From NCBI RefSeq assembly GCF_900156465.1, contig NZ_LT707064.1:5471001-5535000 (forward strand): a stretch of 64,000 nt of DNA. The letters are read 5' to 3'. The notes beneath the pieces are model-generated. The model had not been told where the DNA came from, ran no database searches, and worked only from the letters and a program-made list of their open reading frames with translations. This DNA is from Pseudomonas sp. 7SR1. Its GTDB lineage: Bacteria; Pseudomonadota; Gammaproteobacteria; Pseudomonadales; Pseudomonadaceae. The position numbers and the translations under genes are program-made. How positions within the stretch are numbered: the stretch's first letter is position 1; each line of letters opens with the position of its first letter. Of the stretch, positions 1 to 8,095 are shown piece after piece.

Positions 1-1
1 C

Positions 2-1066
2 CGCCTGCAGGTCGAGCACCCGGTCACCGAAGCGATCACTGGGCTGGATCTGGTGGCCTGGCAGATTCGCGTCGCTCAGGGCGAGGCGCTGCCGATCACC
101 CAGGAGCAGGTCCCGTTGCGGGGCCACGCGATCGAAGTACGGCTGTACGCCGAGGATCCGGCCAACGATTTCCTGCCGGCCACCGGGCGCCTGGCCCTTT
201 ATCGCGAGTCGAAGGCAGCACCGGGGCGCCGCGTCGACAGTGGCGTAGAGGAAGGCGACGAAATTTCGCCATTCTACGATCCGATGTTGGGCAAGCTGAT
301 CGCCTGGGGCGAAGACCGGGAACAGGCGCGGTTGCGGCTCTTGAGCATGCTCGACGAGTTTGCCATCGGTGGCCTGAAGACCAATATCGGTTTCCTGCGG
401 CGCATCCTGGCTCATCCCGCCTTCGCCGCAGCGGAGCTGGATACCGGATTTATCCCACGTTATCAGGCGCAGTTATTGCCGGAACCCGGCGAACTGGATG
501 ACGGCTTCTGGCTCGCCGCAGCCCAGGGACTGGCCTTGAGCCTGGTGCCGCGCAGACGATCCGATGACAGCGGCTCGCCCTGGTCCGAGACCACCGGCCT
601 GCGCCTGGGATTGCCAAGGGAAACGACCCTGCATCTGAGCTGCGAAGGCCAGGATCGAGCGATGACGCTGGACGTCCAGGCTGGATCCGTCGAGCTTCGT
701 GGCGAACAACTGATCATCGAGCACGACGGTATGCGCCGCAGTCACCGAGCCATACGCCAAGGTGACAGCCTGTATCTGCAATGGAAAGGCGACCTGCATC
801 GAGTGGACCTGTACGACCCTCTGGCCGCCGCGGAGGCTAGCCACAGCCACCAGGGCGGCCTGACCGCCCCCATGAACGGCAGCATCGTCCGAGTGCTGGT
901 CAGCCCTGGCCAGGCCGTGGAAGCAGGCACGCAACTGGTGGTGCTGGAAGCCATGAAGATGGAACACAGCATTCGTGCGCCAAAGGCCGGTGTGATCAAG
1001 GCGTTGTTTTGCCAGGAAGGCGAAATGGTCAGCGAGGGCAACGCGCTGGTGGCGTTCGAGGAATAG
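2..1066 (+). CDS. liuD: Acyl-CoA carboxylase alpha (biotin) subunit, probably 3-methylcrotonyl-CoA carboxylase; C-terminal part
   Basis: The reading frame is open from base 2, so the start lies outside the window. It opens in the biotin-carboxylase active-site region (RLQVEHPVTE), continues through the biotin-carboxylase C-terminal domain and ends with a biotinyl carrier domain that keeps the EAMKM motif, whose lysine carries biotin. The family carboxylates an acyl-CoA together with a separate beta subunit. In pseudomonads this is usually LiuD of leucine catabolism, and the C-terminal residues after the biotin domain resemble methylcrotonyl-CoA carboxylases. The geranyl-CoA enzyme AtuF is the main alternative. 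An HMG-CoA lyase gene (liuE), which I would expect next, is absent here, so the subunit identity is probable rather than certain. Confidence 0.85.
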   Translation, partial: RLQVEHPVTEAITGLDLVAWQIRVAQGEALPITQEQVPLRGHAIEVRLYAEDPANDFLPATGRLALYRESKAAPGRRVDSGVEEGDEISPFYDPMLGKLIAWGEDREQARLRLLSMLDEFAIGGLKTNIGFLRRILAHPAFAAAELDTGFIPRYQAQLLPEPGELDDGFWLAAAQGLALSLVPRRRSDDSGSPWSETTGLRLGLPRETTLHLSCEGQDRAMTLDVQAGSVELRGEQLIIEHDGMRRSHRAIRQGDSLYLQWKGDLHRVDLYDPLAAAEASHSHQGGLTAPMNGSIVRVLVSPGQAVEAGTQLVVLEAMKMEHSIRAPKAGVIKALFCQEGEMVSEGNALVAFEE

Positions 1067-1094
1067 GCATCGGCCCATCCAGGGCCGATCCGGT

Positions 1095-1742
1095 TCAGAA
1101 TCTGATGGTGGCCTGCACGACCACACCGATGACGCGGCATTGCTCGGTGTACAGGCTTTTCGGGTAGGTTGGGTTGAGGGGTACCAGGTAACGCTGGCCG
1201 CTCTCTTCGATCAGCTTGCGGAAGGTCGCATCGCTGCAGCCGGGTAACTGGGCGACCACCAGCTTGCCCGGCACCGCTTCGATGGCCGGGTCCACCAGGA
1301 TCGACATGCCTTCGGGGATGCTCAGTCCGGTCGGCGCGGTCATCGCATCGCCCACCACCACCAGCCAGAATGCGTCCCCTTGGGCGTGGTAATCCGTCAG
1401 CTCATAGCGCGCCTGGCCGTAGTCGCCAGGCTCCCCGTCGCGAACTTCGCCCATCTGGTGCCAGTCACTCACCGGGTAGCGGAAGTACGGGTTGTACTTC
1501 TGCGCCAGGGCCATGCCTTCCGCGGTCGAGGTGTCCGGTTCGCGGATCACCATCGCCACTTCGAGGAACTCCATGCCCAATTCCTGCAGGACCCGGTTCA
1601 TGTCTTCGACACTGGGCTGCCGACGCTTGGTCAGCCAATGGCCGACGCCGCCCTGAGACATTCCCAAACGTTCTGCGAGCACCACTTGCGTGACGCGCAG
1701 CTCCTTCATCTTGGCCTTGACCAACTCTATCCATTTATCCAT
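1095..1742 (-). CDS. LexA/CI-type repressor: XRE helix-turn-helix plus S24-like domain lacking the serine nucleophile
   Basis: 215 residues when started at MDKWIEL; the longer frame adds an unlikely N-terminus. Residues 5-60 form an XRE/Cro HTH (VVLAERLGMSQGGVGHWL). Residues 120-215 match the S24 peptidase/LexA dimerisation fold. The usual G-[DE]-S-M motif is GDAM at 131-134, so alanine 133 replaces the catalytic serine, while the partner lysine is probably K176 (FRKL). Family members such as PrtR or phage CI repress bacteriocin, prophage or stress genes and self-cleave on RecA activation. Without the serine, self-cleavage is not expected. The gene is divergent from the DUF6124 gene. No phage genes are nearby, so the regulon cannot be read from context. 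Confidence 0.85.
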   Translation of the reverse strand: MDKWIELVKAKMKELRVTQVVLAERLGMSQGGVGHWLTKRRQPSVEDMNRVLQELGMEFLEVAMVIREPDTSTAEGMALAQKYNPYFRYPVSDWHQMGEVRDGEPGDYGQARYELTDYHAQGDAFWLVVVGDAMTAPTGLSIPEGMSILVDPAIEAVPGKLVVAQLPGCSDATFRKLIEESGQRYLVPLNPTYPKSLYTEQCRVIGVVVQATIRF

Positions 1743-1870
1743 GAGCGGCACGATACGTGGATGGCTCCGACCGTCAAAACACATATTGTAGTATTTAAAT
1801 TGCCGTCACAATTACGATCGGTACTATTCTGGATCGAGGATTCCATTCCCCCAAGGAGAACCTCGATACC

Positions 1871-2218
1871 ATGGACATACCCAGCAAAGACGAACCCGGC
1901 CGTCCCCTCGACAGCGCTTTCCCCTCGCTACAGGATTGCCCAGCCGCCCAACGGGCGTTGGACTATTACTTGAAACCAGGTGTTACGCAGACCCAGGAGC
2001 ATCGCTTCTTCGACGTCAATCGCAATGTCAGCGCGGAGGAAGCCCTGGTACACGCCAGCGACCTGCTGCGCTGTGCAGCGGCCACCGCCCACGAGTCTGC
2101 CAACCGGCTGGAAGGATCGAGCCGTGACCTGGCCTTTTCGGTGGTGCATATGATTGATCTGGTCAAGGTAATGCTCGACCGGTCACTGGATGGTTACCCC
2201 AGCCGTCAGGCGTCCTGA
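1871..2218 (+). CDS. DUF6124 family protein
   Basis: 115 residues with no signal peptide or membrane segment. The middle (AAQRALDYYL) and the C-terminal helices (ALVHASDLLRCAA, NRLEGSSRDLAFSVVHMID) match the small Pseudomonas family DUF6124/DUF3077-like, which has no assigned function. The start is preceded by an AAGGAGAA ribosome-binding site about nine bases upstream. It is transcribed away from the S24-like repressor, which could regulate it, but no operator was firmly identified in the 128-bp spacer. Function unknown. Confidence 0.8.
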   Translation: MDIPSKDEPGRPLDSAFPSLQDCPAAQRALDYYLKPGVTQTQEHRFFDVNRNVSAEEALVHASDLLRCAAATAHESANRLEGSSRDLAFSVVHMIDLVKVMLDRSLDGYPSRQAS

Positions 2219-2280
2219 CCGGGATGGCGCCACGAGCGCGGCGACAGGAAAATTTTTTCCAATGAACGCAATAAAATCAT

Positions 2281-2314
2281 TTGACTTGCAAATGATAATG
2301 ATTATTATTGCATC
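2281..2314 (+). promoter_or_regulatory. Sigma-70 promoter of the PrrF small RNA with overlapping Fur box
   Basis: A -35 TTGACT at 2281-2286 and a -10 TATTAT at 2303-2308 are separated by 16 bp. The stretch 2290-2310 (AATGATAATGATTATTATTG) is built of NAT(A/T)AT hexamers, matches the Fur box and covers the spacer and -10. Iron-loaded Fur would block RNA polymerase here. This is the arrangement known for prrF genes. Confidence 0.85.
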
Positions 2315-2426
2315 AGCTGGTCGCGAGATCAGTCGATAGACCAGAAGACCTTGGTCGGACTTCTGGAATATCTCCTCATCAGGCTAATCACGGTTTTTGA
2401 CCCGGCTTTTTGCCGGGTCTTTTTTT
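2315..2426 (+). ncRNA. prrF: PrrF-type iron-responsive small RNA
   Basis: About 112 nt from the predicted start at 2315 to the end of the T-run at 2426. It reproduces conserved PrrF blocks I recall from P. aeruginosa: CTGGTCGCGAGATCAG near the 5' end, CCAGAAGACC and GGTCGGACTTCTGGAAT in the middle, and CTCATCAGGCTAATCACGG before the terminator hairpin. PrrF RNAs are made under iron starvation and, with Hfq, base-pair with mRNAs of iron-rich proteins (for example sodB, acnA, sdh) to repress them. A single copy is present; no tandem PrrF2 follows, which fits non-aeruginosa pseudomonads. It lies free-standing between the DUF6124 and M14 peptidase genes. Confidence 0.92.
2399..2426 (+). terminator. 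Rho-independent terminator of PrrF
   Basis: An 8-bp stem GACCCGGC/GCCGGGTC with a TTTTT loop (2399-2419) is followed by seven T residues. Confidence 0.93.
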
Positions 2427-2701
2427 GCCGATTTTCGGCTTATGGCTTCAGGCTAATGAAGTCTTTTCGGGTGTCGCTGATTCGATGCCGGCGATGATAG
2501 CAAATGAATATTGGTTGACAAGCATCACCCGCCACAGCGGTAAGAACTATCGACAGGCAGCACTTGAGAATCAATTGCAGACTCTCTAAGCTGCTTTTGC
2601 GTCCAGGGAGGACGCCCCCTCCTCGCGTGCTGTAAATCGTCCCGGTTTTTCCTTTCTTGTGTAAAGTAACGGCCATAAAAATCCTTTCGGGAATCGTGAC
2701 C

Positions 2702-3847
2702 GTGGCTAAATCCTCTTTTGATATCACTGCCAATTTCGACAGCGGCAATATCGAGGTCGTGGACATCAGCAACCCGCTGCAGTCGTTGCTGAAAATCAGG
2801 CCCGACACCCGCAGCGCTCATTTCCAATGGTTCCACTTCAAGGCCAGCGGTCTGCACGTCGGCCAGGAGTATTCCTTTCGCCTGCTCAACGCCAGTCAAT
2901 CGTCCTACAACAACGCATGGACGGGTTATCAGGCCGTCGCCTCCTACGATCACGTCAACTGGTTCCGCATCCCGACCCAGTTTGAAGGCGACGCCCTGCG
3001 CTTCCACCTGGAAGCCGAGCAATCCCACGCCTGGTTCGCCTATTTCGAGCCCTACAGCCGAGGCCGGCACGACTGGCTGATCGAGCAGGCGCAGCACAAG
3101 GCCGGCACCGAACTACTGGCTGTTGGCAAGAGCATCGAAGGCCGTGATATCCAGCTGCTGCGCAAGGGCAGCGGGGCCGAAGGCCGTCGCAAGATCTGGA
3201 TGATCGCCCAGCAGCACCCTGGCGAGCACATGGCCGAATGGTTCATGGAAGGCGTGATCGAACGCCTCCAGGACAAGGACGATGCACAACTGAACCGGCT
3301 GTTGGCCAAGGCTGATCTCTACCTGGTCCCGAACATGAACCCGGACGGTGCGTTCCACGGCCATCTGCGGACCAACGCCATGGGCCAGGACCTCAACCGC
3401 GCCTGGCAGAACGCCAGCCCGGAAGTCAGTCCCGAGGTGTTTTTCGTACAGCAGCAGATGGAAAAATACGGTGTCGACCTGTTTCTCGATGCCCATGGCG
3501 ATGAGGCCATTCCCCATGTCTTCACCGCCGGCTGCGAAGGTAATCCGGGCTACACGCCACGTATTGCAAGACTCGAAGAGCATTTCCGCAGCCACCTCAA
3601 GCACCAGACCAAGGACTTCCAGACCACCCACGGCTATACCCGCGACGAGCCCGGCCAGGCCAACATGACCTTGGCCTGCAATGCGGTGGGGCAGAAATAC
3701 GACTGCCTTTCCCTGACCCTGGAGATGCCCTTCAAGGACCACGACGACCATCCGAACCCGCACACGGGCTGGTCCGGCAAGCGTTCGATGCAGCTGGGCA
3801 AGGATGTCCTGAGCACCATTGCGGACATGGTCGACGAGCTGCGCTGA
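2702..3847 (+). CDS. M14 family zinc carboxypeptidase (cytosolic carboxypeptidase-like)
   Basis: 381 residues from a GTG start. The frame extends to 2657, but conserved sequence begins near FDITANFDSG. An N-terminal beta-sandwich (residues 1-115) precedes the M14 domain, as in AGBL/CCP-type enzymes. Zinc ligands are H172 and E175 in HPGEH and H265 in DAHGDE; the catalytic glutamate is E341 in LEMPF. The enzyme is predicted to be cytoplasmic because no signal peptide is seen, and it should remove C-terminal amino acids from peptides; the bacterial substrate is unknown. It stands alone, followed by a GC-rich hairpin. Confidence 0.88.
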   Translation: MAKSSFDITANFDSGNIEVVDISNPLQSLLKIRPDTRSAHFQWFHFKASGLHVGQEYSFRLLNASQSSYNNAWTGYQAVASYDHVNWFRIPTQFEGDALRFHLEAEQSHAWFAYFEPYSRGRHDWLIEQAQHKAGTELLAVGKSIEGRDIQLLRKGSGAEGRRKIWMIAQQHPGEHMAEWFMEGVIERLQDKDDAQLNRLLAKADLYLVPNMNPDGAFHGHLRTNAMGQDLNRAWQNASPEVSPEVFFVQQQMEKYGVDLFLDAHGDEAIPHVFTAGCEGNPGYTPRIARLEEHFRSHLKHQTKDFQTTHGYTRDEPGQANMTLACNAVGQKYDCLSLTLEMPFKDHDDHPNPHTGWSGKRSMQLGKDVLSTIADMVDELR

Positions 3848-3877
3848 GGGGCCGCTCCAGCACCTTCGCAATCCACA

Positions 3878-3901
3878 GGCGCCGTCGAAACCGACGGCGC
3901 C
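3878..3901. terminator. Hairpin between convergent genes
   Basis: GGCGCCGTCG and CGACGGCGCC form a perfect 10-bp stem with a 4-nt loop between the M14 peptidase (+) and the cytochrome b561 (-). There is no clear T-run, so its role as a terminator is likely but unproven. Confidence 0.5.
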
Positions 3902-3914
3902 CCGGGAAACGGCC

Positions 3915-4457
3915 TCAGCGCCGGCCGGATCCGCGCAACATGCTGTCCAACACCTCATCCCGACGGACCCAACCGTGAAACAATGCCGCCGCCAGGTGCA
4001 CCAACACGGTCAGGAACAGCAGGTACGCCAAGTAGCCATGGGCCTTGCGTAACAGCGCAAAGGTCTGCGCATCCGCCGGCAGGATGGACGGCAAGCGCAG
4101 CGAGTCGCTGAGCATCACCGGATCCCCCGCCGCCGAGATCATGCCCCAGCCCAGCAACGGCAAACCCAGCATCAGCGCATACAGCAGCCCATGCGAAGCT
4201 CTGGCCGCCAGTGCCTGCCAGCCCGGCAGGTCGGCCGGAAGCGGCGGCTGCCGGGTAGTAAAGCGCACCACCAGGCGCAGGATCACCAGCAGCAGGATCG
4301 CGATGCCCAGCGGCTTGTGCAATTGCAAAAGCCACTCATGACGCTCGGACACCGAAGCCACCATGCCCGCGCCAATGAACAGCATGGCAATGACCATCAA
4401 GGCCATCAGCCAGTGAAGCAGCCGGGCCAGTGGTGCGAAGTGACGGGGAGCGTTCAT
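3915..4457 (-). CDS. Cytochrome b561 family membrane protein
   Basis: 180 residues with four hydrophobic segments (about 15-32, 48-66, 90-108, 140-162) and histidines in LLHWL, LHKPLG, SHGLLY and KAHGYL at helix ends, as in bacterial di-heme cytochrome b561. It would pass electrons from quinol across the inner membrane. Its ATG overlaps the TGA of the upstream catalase-like peroxidase gene (4454-4457), so the two are translationally coupled. The b561 protein may reduce the periplasm-facing peroxidase heme; this is inferred from the pairing. Confidence 0.9.
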   Translation of the reverse strand: MNAPRHFAPLARLLHWLMALMVIAMLFIGAGMVASVSERHEWLLQLHKPLGIAILLLVILRLVVRFTTRQPPLPADLPGWQALAARASHGLLYALMLGLPLLGWGMISAAGDPVMLSDSLRLPSILPADAQTFALLRKAHGYLAYLLFLTVLVHLAAALFHGWVRRDEVLDSMLRGSGRR

Positions 4458-5542
4458 GGGCGGTTCTCCTGGGTGGCGGGCAGTTGGCTCACTTCACTGG
4501 TGCGTCGCAGGTAGGAACTGGCGTATGCGGCGGACCGCGCCGCCAGCAACGGGTCTTCGGAACCTTCGATGCCACTGGGCAGGATCAGCGGGTCATAGTT
4601 GATGTCGCGGCACTCACCGTTGTCTTGCGCCTGGGTGCGCTCCAGCACCAGCGTACCGGCATTGAGCACCTTGCGGTCCGCGGGCCAGGCCTTGCTGGCG
4701 TCGTTGATCGGATCGCCCGGATTGGCCAGGGTGATCTGCAGTTGCCAGCGCAGGGGGCCGTTGGCAAGACGCTTGCTCAGGTCCCGTTCCAGGAAGTCGG
4801 CGCCCTGGGGCGGCGTGGCGTCGGCGGCATCCTGGCTCATCGGCACCACGCCCCAGCGCACCGCCTGGCGTTGCCCTGCCGTGTTGACCAGGTAGAACGC
4901 ATTGATGCCGTTATAGGTTTCGGTAGCGTAGCTGGCCGACGGTCTCGCGGTCTTGATCCATTGCAGGAACGGCACCGCTTCCGGATGCGCGGCGAAAAAC
5001 GCCGGCACCGCCGCCGGATTGGGTTTTCCCGTAGCCGGATCGGGCGATTGGGCCTGTTGGAACTGGTAGAACGCCTCGGGCGTGCCCACCGGGAATACCG
5101 GCATGCTGTTCATGCCGGTGCGCCATTGCTGGCCGTCGGCCTGGGTGAAACGCAACGCCAGGCTGCGGATCGGCACACTGCCGTCCGGTGCGTACGGGTT
5201 GCCGCTGGGCAAGGCGAAACGTCCGACGACCGGCGTGCGCGGCTGCGCGAACACCTGGGCACGGGAATAGGCTCGCGCCTCGCCGCTACTTTCGAAATAG
5301 CCCGCGACACAAACCCCTTTGGAGTGGTTGCGACGAAAGCCGGGATGCATACCGTTGTTCTTTTCCAGCACATTGACCAGCGCCTTGGGCGTCAGGCGCT
5401 GTGGATCGAGAGCGCCATTGACATAGACAAACGCCCCAGCCAGTGCGGCCACGATAACGGCGATGCCACTCAGGCGCAGTGTCAGGCTGGCGGCACTCAA
5501 CGGCGGCCGGCTCGATGAGCGGGGGGAGGAAGGGTCAACCAT
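4454..5542 (-). CDS. Catalase-related peroxidase, membrane-anchored (SrpA-like)
   Basis: 362 residues from an ATG with GGAG eight bases upstream; the longer frame is rejected because it runs over the promoter. A hydrophobic segment at about residues 24-42 anchors the protein or directs export. The catalase core follows: RNHSKGVCVAGYF holds the distal histidine, and the C-terminal helix DPLLAARSAAYASSY supplies the proximal heme tyrosine. It is shorter than true catalases, which fits the SrpA/catalase-related peroxidase family that uses organic electron donors. It forms an operon with the cytochrome b561 gene and is divergent from an ECF sigma/anti-sigma pair whose promoter motif it shares. 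Confidence 0.88.
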   Translation of the reverse strand: MVDPSSPRSSSRPPLSAASLTLRLSGIAVIVAALAGAFVYVNGALDPQRLTPKALVNVLEKNNGMHPGFRRNHSKGVCVAGYFESSGEARAYSRAQVFAQPRTPVVGRFALPSGNPYAPDGSVPIRSLALRFTQADGQQWRTGMNSMPVFPVGTPEAFYQFQQAQSPDPATGKPNPAAVPAFFAAHPEAVPFLQWIKTARPSASYATETYNGINAFYLVNTAGQRQAVRWGVVPMSQDAADATPPQGADFLERDLSKRLANGPLRWQLQITLANPGDPINDASKAWPADRKVLNAGTLVLERTQAQDNGECRDINYDPLILPSGIEGSEDPLLAARSAAYASSYLRRTSEVSQLPATQENRP

Positions 5543-5583
5543 GACGAAGCTCCAGGGCCCAGGGCCATTTGCAGAAGGACCTG

Positions 5584-5611
5584 TCAGACGAAGACCCGAA
5601 AGGTTTATTCC
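5584..5611 (-). promoter_or_regulatory. ECF-type promoter of the peroxidase/b561 operon
   Basis: On the minus strand GGAATAA (5605-5611) is followed after 14 bp by CGTCTGA (5584-5590). The -35 and -10 elements and the spacing match the sigma gene's own promoter on the other strand, so the same ECF sigma factor probably reads both. Confidence 0.75.
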
Positions 5612-5639
5612 CACGCCTCGTATTTATTTTTCCGGCGCT

Positions 5640-5665
5640 GGAATAATCTGGTTCACGGGGCGTCT
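5640..5665 (+). promoter_or_regulatory. ECF-type autoregulatory promoter of the sigma/anti-sigma operon
   Basis: GGAATAA (5640-5646), 14 bp, then CGTCT (5661-5665), about 44 bp before the sigma factor start codon. The motif is the same, with the same spacing, as on the opposite strand ahead of the peroxidase gene. ECF sigma factors usually transcribe their own gene. Confidence 0.75.
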
Positions 5666-5708
5666 TGCCTGTCTCGGCGCACTGGCTGCCCAACTGAAGC
5701 CACACTCC

Positions 5709-6215
5709 ATGAATGAACTCGATGAACAGTTGCGCGTGCTCATCCCCCGGCTACGGCGCTTTGCCGTGTCGCTGACGCGCAACCCCAGCAATGCCGACGA
5801 CCTGGTGCAGATGTGCCTGGAACGGGCGCTGGCCAAGTGGAACGACAAGCGTGCCGAAGGCGATTTGCGGGCCTGGCTGTTTGCGATCCTGTATCGGCAG
5901 TTTGTCGATGCCCATCGCCGGTCCCGGCGCTATGCGCGCATGCTGGAGTTCTTTACCGGACGCGACGACGCCCAGCCTTCGGCCGAGCGCAGCGTGATCG
6001 CCCAGTCGTCTCTGCAGGCGTTCGACCAACTCACCACCGAACAACGGGCGCTGCTGCTATGGGTGTCGGTCGAAGGCTTGAGCTACCAGCAAGTCGCCGA
6101 CATCCTCGGCGTACCAACCGGCACCGTGATGTCACGCCTGTCCCGCGCCCGCCAGGCCCTGCGCCAACTCAGCGATGGCGAAATTACCCGCCCCCCCCTG
6201 CGGATACTCAAATGA
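5709..6215 (+). CDS. ECF-family RNA polymerase sigma factor
   Basis: 168 residues from MNELDEQL; the longer frame runs through the promoter and is not used. Region 2 spans about residues 10-75 (NADDLVQMCLERAL, DLRAWLFAILYRQFVDAHR) and region 4 about 105-158 (LTTEQRALLLWVSVEGLSYQQVADILGVPTG contains the HTH; read here as two overlapping short motifs, LTTEQRALLLWV and QQVADILGVPTG). Its stop overlaps the anti-sigma start. The adjacent divergent peroxidase/b561 operon carries the same promoter motif, so the likely role is response to oxidative stress. Confidence 0.9.
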   Translation: MNELDEQLRVLIPRLRRFAVSLTRNPSNADDLVQMCLERALAKWNDKRAEGDLRAWLFAILYRQFVDAHRRSRRYARMLEFFTGRDDAQPSAERSVIAQSSLQAFDQLTTEQRALLLWVSVEGLSYQQVADILGVPTGTVMSRLSRARQALRQLSDGEITRPPLRILK

Positions 6216-6964
6216 TCAGCATGCCCCCCACCGACAACGACCTGCACGCCTATGTCGATCGACAACTGAGCGAGGCCGACCAGCGCCTGATGGAAACGTA
6301 CCTGGCGCACCACCCCGACGTTGCCGCGCGGGTCCGAGCCTGGCAAAGGGACGCGCAACACCTGCGCACGGCCCTGGGCGTCGCCCTGGGACAACCGCCC
6401 AATCCGGACCTTGATCCGGCGATGATCCGACAGCGTCTCAAGCAGCGCTCCCGCCGCTACCTGGCCAGCGCAGCGGCCTTGCTGCTGGCTCTGGGCATGG
6501 GCGGCGTCACTGGCTGGCAGGCCCGGGAAATGACGCTGCTCAGCACGGCAGCCCCCATGGCCGACGCCATGCAGGCATACCGGTTATTTGCCCAGCAGGG
6601 CATTCTTCCGGCCGACTACCAGGCCGGCGACGAGCGTGGCATGCAAGGCTGGCTCGACCGCTACTTCACCCAAGCCAATCCCTTGCCCGACCTGTCCGGC
6701 GCCGGCTTCAAGCCAGTCAGCGGGCGCTTGCTCAGCACCGAGCAAGGCGCGGCGGCCATGGTGGTCTATCAAGACCCGAGCGGCCAGAAGATCAGCTTCT
6801 ACGTACGGCCACCAGGCCCGAGAAACTTCCTGCTGCCCCGCGGCAGTCGTCGCGACGGCGAGCTGCAGGCCGAGTACTGGTCCGGGCCGGGCTACAACTA
6901 TGCGATGGTCATCCCCAGCGATCTGCCGGCGGCGCAGAAGCTCAGGCAGACCCTGGACTTCTGA
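6212..6964 (+). CDS. Anti-sigma factor, single-pass membrane protein
   Basis: 250 residues. The ATG overlaps the sigma factor stop codon (ATGA, 6212-6215). The cytoplasmic N-terminal helices (residues 8-60, DLHAYVDRQLSEADQRLMETYL) match the anti-sigma domain that clamps ECF sigma factors. One membrane helix spans about 83-103, and a periplasmic domain of about 145 residues follows. The histidine/cysteine zinc motif (HxxxCxxC) is absent, so sensing is not by a ZAS zinc switch. It should hold the sigma factor inactive until a periplasmic signal arrives. Confidence 0.88.
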   Translation: MISMPPTDNDLHAYVDRQLSEADQRLMETYLAHHPDVAARVRAWQRDAQHLRTALGVALGQPPNPDLDPAMIRQRLKQRSRRYLASAAALLLALGMGGVTGWQAREMTLLSTAAPMADAMQAYRLFAQQGILPADYQAGDERGMQGWLDRYFTQANPLPDLSGAGFKPVSGRLLSTEQGAAAMVVYQDPSGQKISFYVRPPGPRNFLLPRGSRRDGELQAEYWSGPGYNYAMVIPSDLPAAQKLRQTLDF

Positions 6965-7015
6965 CGCCTCGACCGGCTCCGAAAGCGTCCACAAAAGGGG
7001 ATCGTCCAGGATTGC

Positions 7016-7852
7016 CTACCCTTGCCCGAACACCTGTGAAGGCCTGCGCAACAAAGGGTCGAACGGATTGATCCGCGGACCGATCAAGGCCGCCTCGCGC
7101 TTGAGCATTTCCACCACCGTCGGCAGGCGGTCCGGTCCCAGCCGGTCGCTGATCGTCGCCACGCTCAAGGCCGCCACGGCCCGGCCGTCACGATCGAGGA
7201 TCGGCACGGCCACCCCCGCCATCCCTTGCAATACGCCGGTGTTACGTCCGGCATACCCCAGGGTGCGCACGTTCTCTACCTCCGAGCGCAGGAAGACTTC
7301 GTCGTACAGGTGGAAATCCTTCAGCCGCGGCAGGTTATAGCGAATGACCGTGTCGCGTTCTTCGGCCGGCAGGAACGCCAGGATCGCCAGGCTGCCCTGC
7401 CCCACCCCAAGCGCCACCCGCCCGCCGATATCACCGGTGAAGGTGCGGATCGGAAACGGCCCTTCACTGCGGTCCAGGCAGATCGCATCGAAACCGCAGC
7501 GCGCCAGCAGGAACAACGAGTCCCCCAGTGAGGCCGAAAGTCGCAACATCGCCGGCCGCGCCAGCTCGCGCAGGTTGCCGGTGTTGCCGGCGCGGGCGGC
7601 CAGGGCGAAGAAGTCCAGGCTCAGGCGGTAACGCTTGCTGCGTGCGTCCTGCTCGACCATGCCCTCGTCCATCAGGCTGCGCAGCAGGCGATGGGTCGTG
7701 GGCTGGGACAGACCGACGCGCTGGGCCAGTTGCGTGACCCGTTCGCCACCGTCAGCGGTATCGCCCAGGCTGCGTAACACGGCAAACAGCCTGGAAACCA
7801 TGCCGACCCCGGCCTCGCCTTTCTCATCATTCCGCTCAGTGGAATTTTTCAT
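7016..7852 (-). CDS. IclR family transcriptional regulator
   Basis: 278 residues. The N-terminal winged HTH (residues 18-75, VTQLAQRVGLSQPTTHRLLRSL) is followed by an IclR effector-binding domain (about 95-260, with CLDRSEG and GMAGVAVPI). It is transcribed away from the ABC transporter/dehydrogenase operon that begins at 8096 and is the obvious candidate for its local, substrate-responsive regulator. An inverted repeat TTTCATTC/GAATGAAA lies at its start. Confidence 0.9.
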   Translation of the reverse strand: MKNSTERNDEKGEAGVGMVSRLFAVLRSLGDTADGGERVTQLAQRVGLSQPTTHRLLRSLMDEGMVEQDARSKRYRLSLDFFALAARAGNTGNLRELARPAMLRLSASLGDSLFLLARCGFDAICLDRSEGPFPIRTFTGDIGGRVALGVGQGSLAILAFLPAEERDTVIRYNLPRLKDFHLYDEVFLRSEVENVRTLGYAGRNTGVLQGMAGVAVPILDRDGRAVAALSVATISDRLGPDRLPTVVEMLKREAALIGPRINPFDPLLRRPSQVFGQG

Positions 7853-7889
7853 TCATATTCTCTGCATTTAATTTATTCACCGAATGAAA
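7847..7889. promoter_or_regulatory. Candidate IclR operator
   Basis: TTTCATTC (7847-7854) and GAATGAAA (7882-7889) form a perfect 8-bp inverted repeat in AT-rich DNA overlapping the iclR-type start codon. Position suits autoregulation, but the 27-bp spacing is wider than a classic IclR site. Confidence 0.35.
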
Positions 7890-8095
7890 TCGAAAATAGT
7901 CATCGTCTCAGTGAAATAGTCCATTGAGCCCATCCTATTCTTCGGCCTACTCTGCGTCCATAAGGGGCGATTCGAACAACAGCGGCAGCCGACCCAGGTC
8001 GAGCGCCAACGCACCCCGCGACACCCTTTCGTATCTGCCCATACAAAAAAGCGCGCTGGTTGGCGACGCATAACAAACCCAGGTGGAACGCAGTC

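Noticed and set aside
1095..1742. A prophage regulatory region
   Set aside because: The S24-type repressor has no integrase, cro, lysis or structural gene nearby.
2427..2701. A second PrrF copy after the first
   Set aside because: No Fur box or conserved PrrF body occurs in this stretch.
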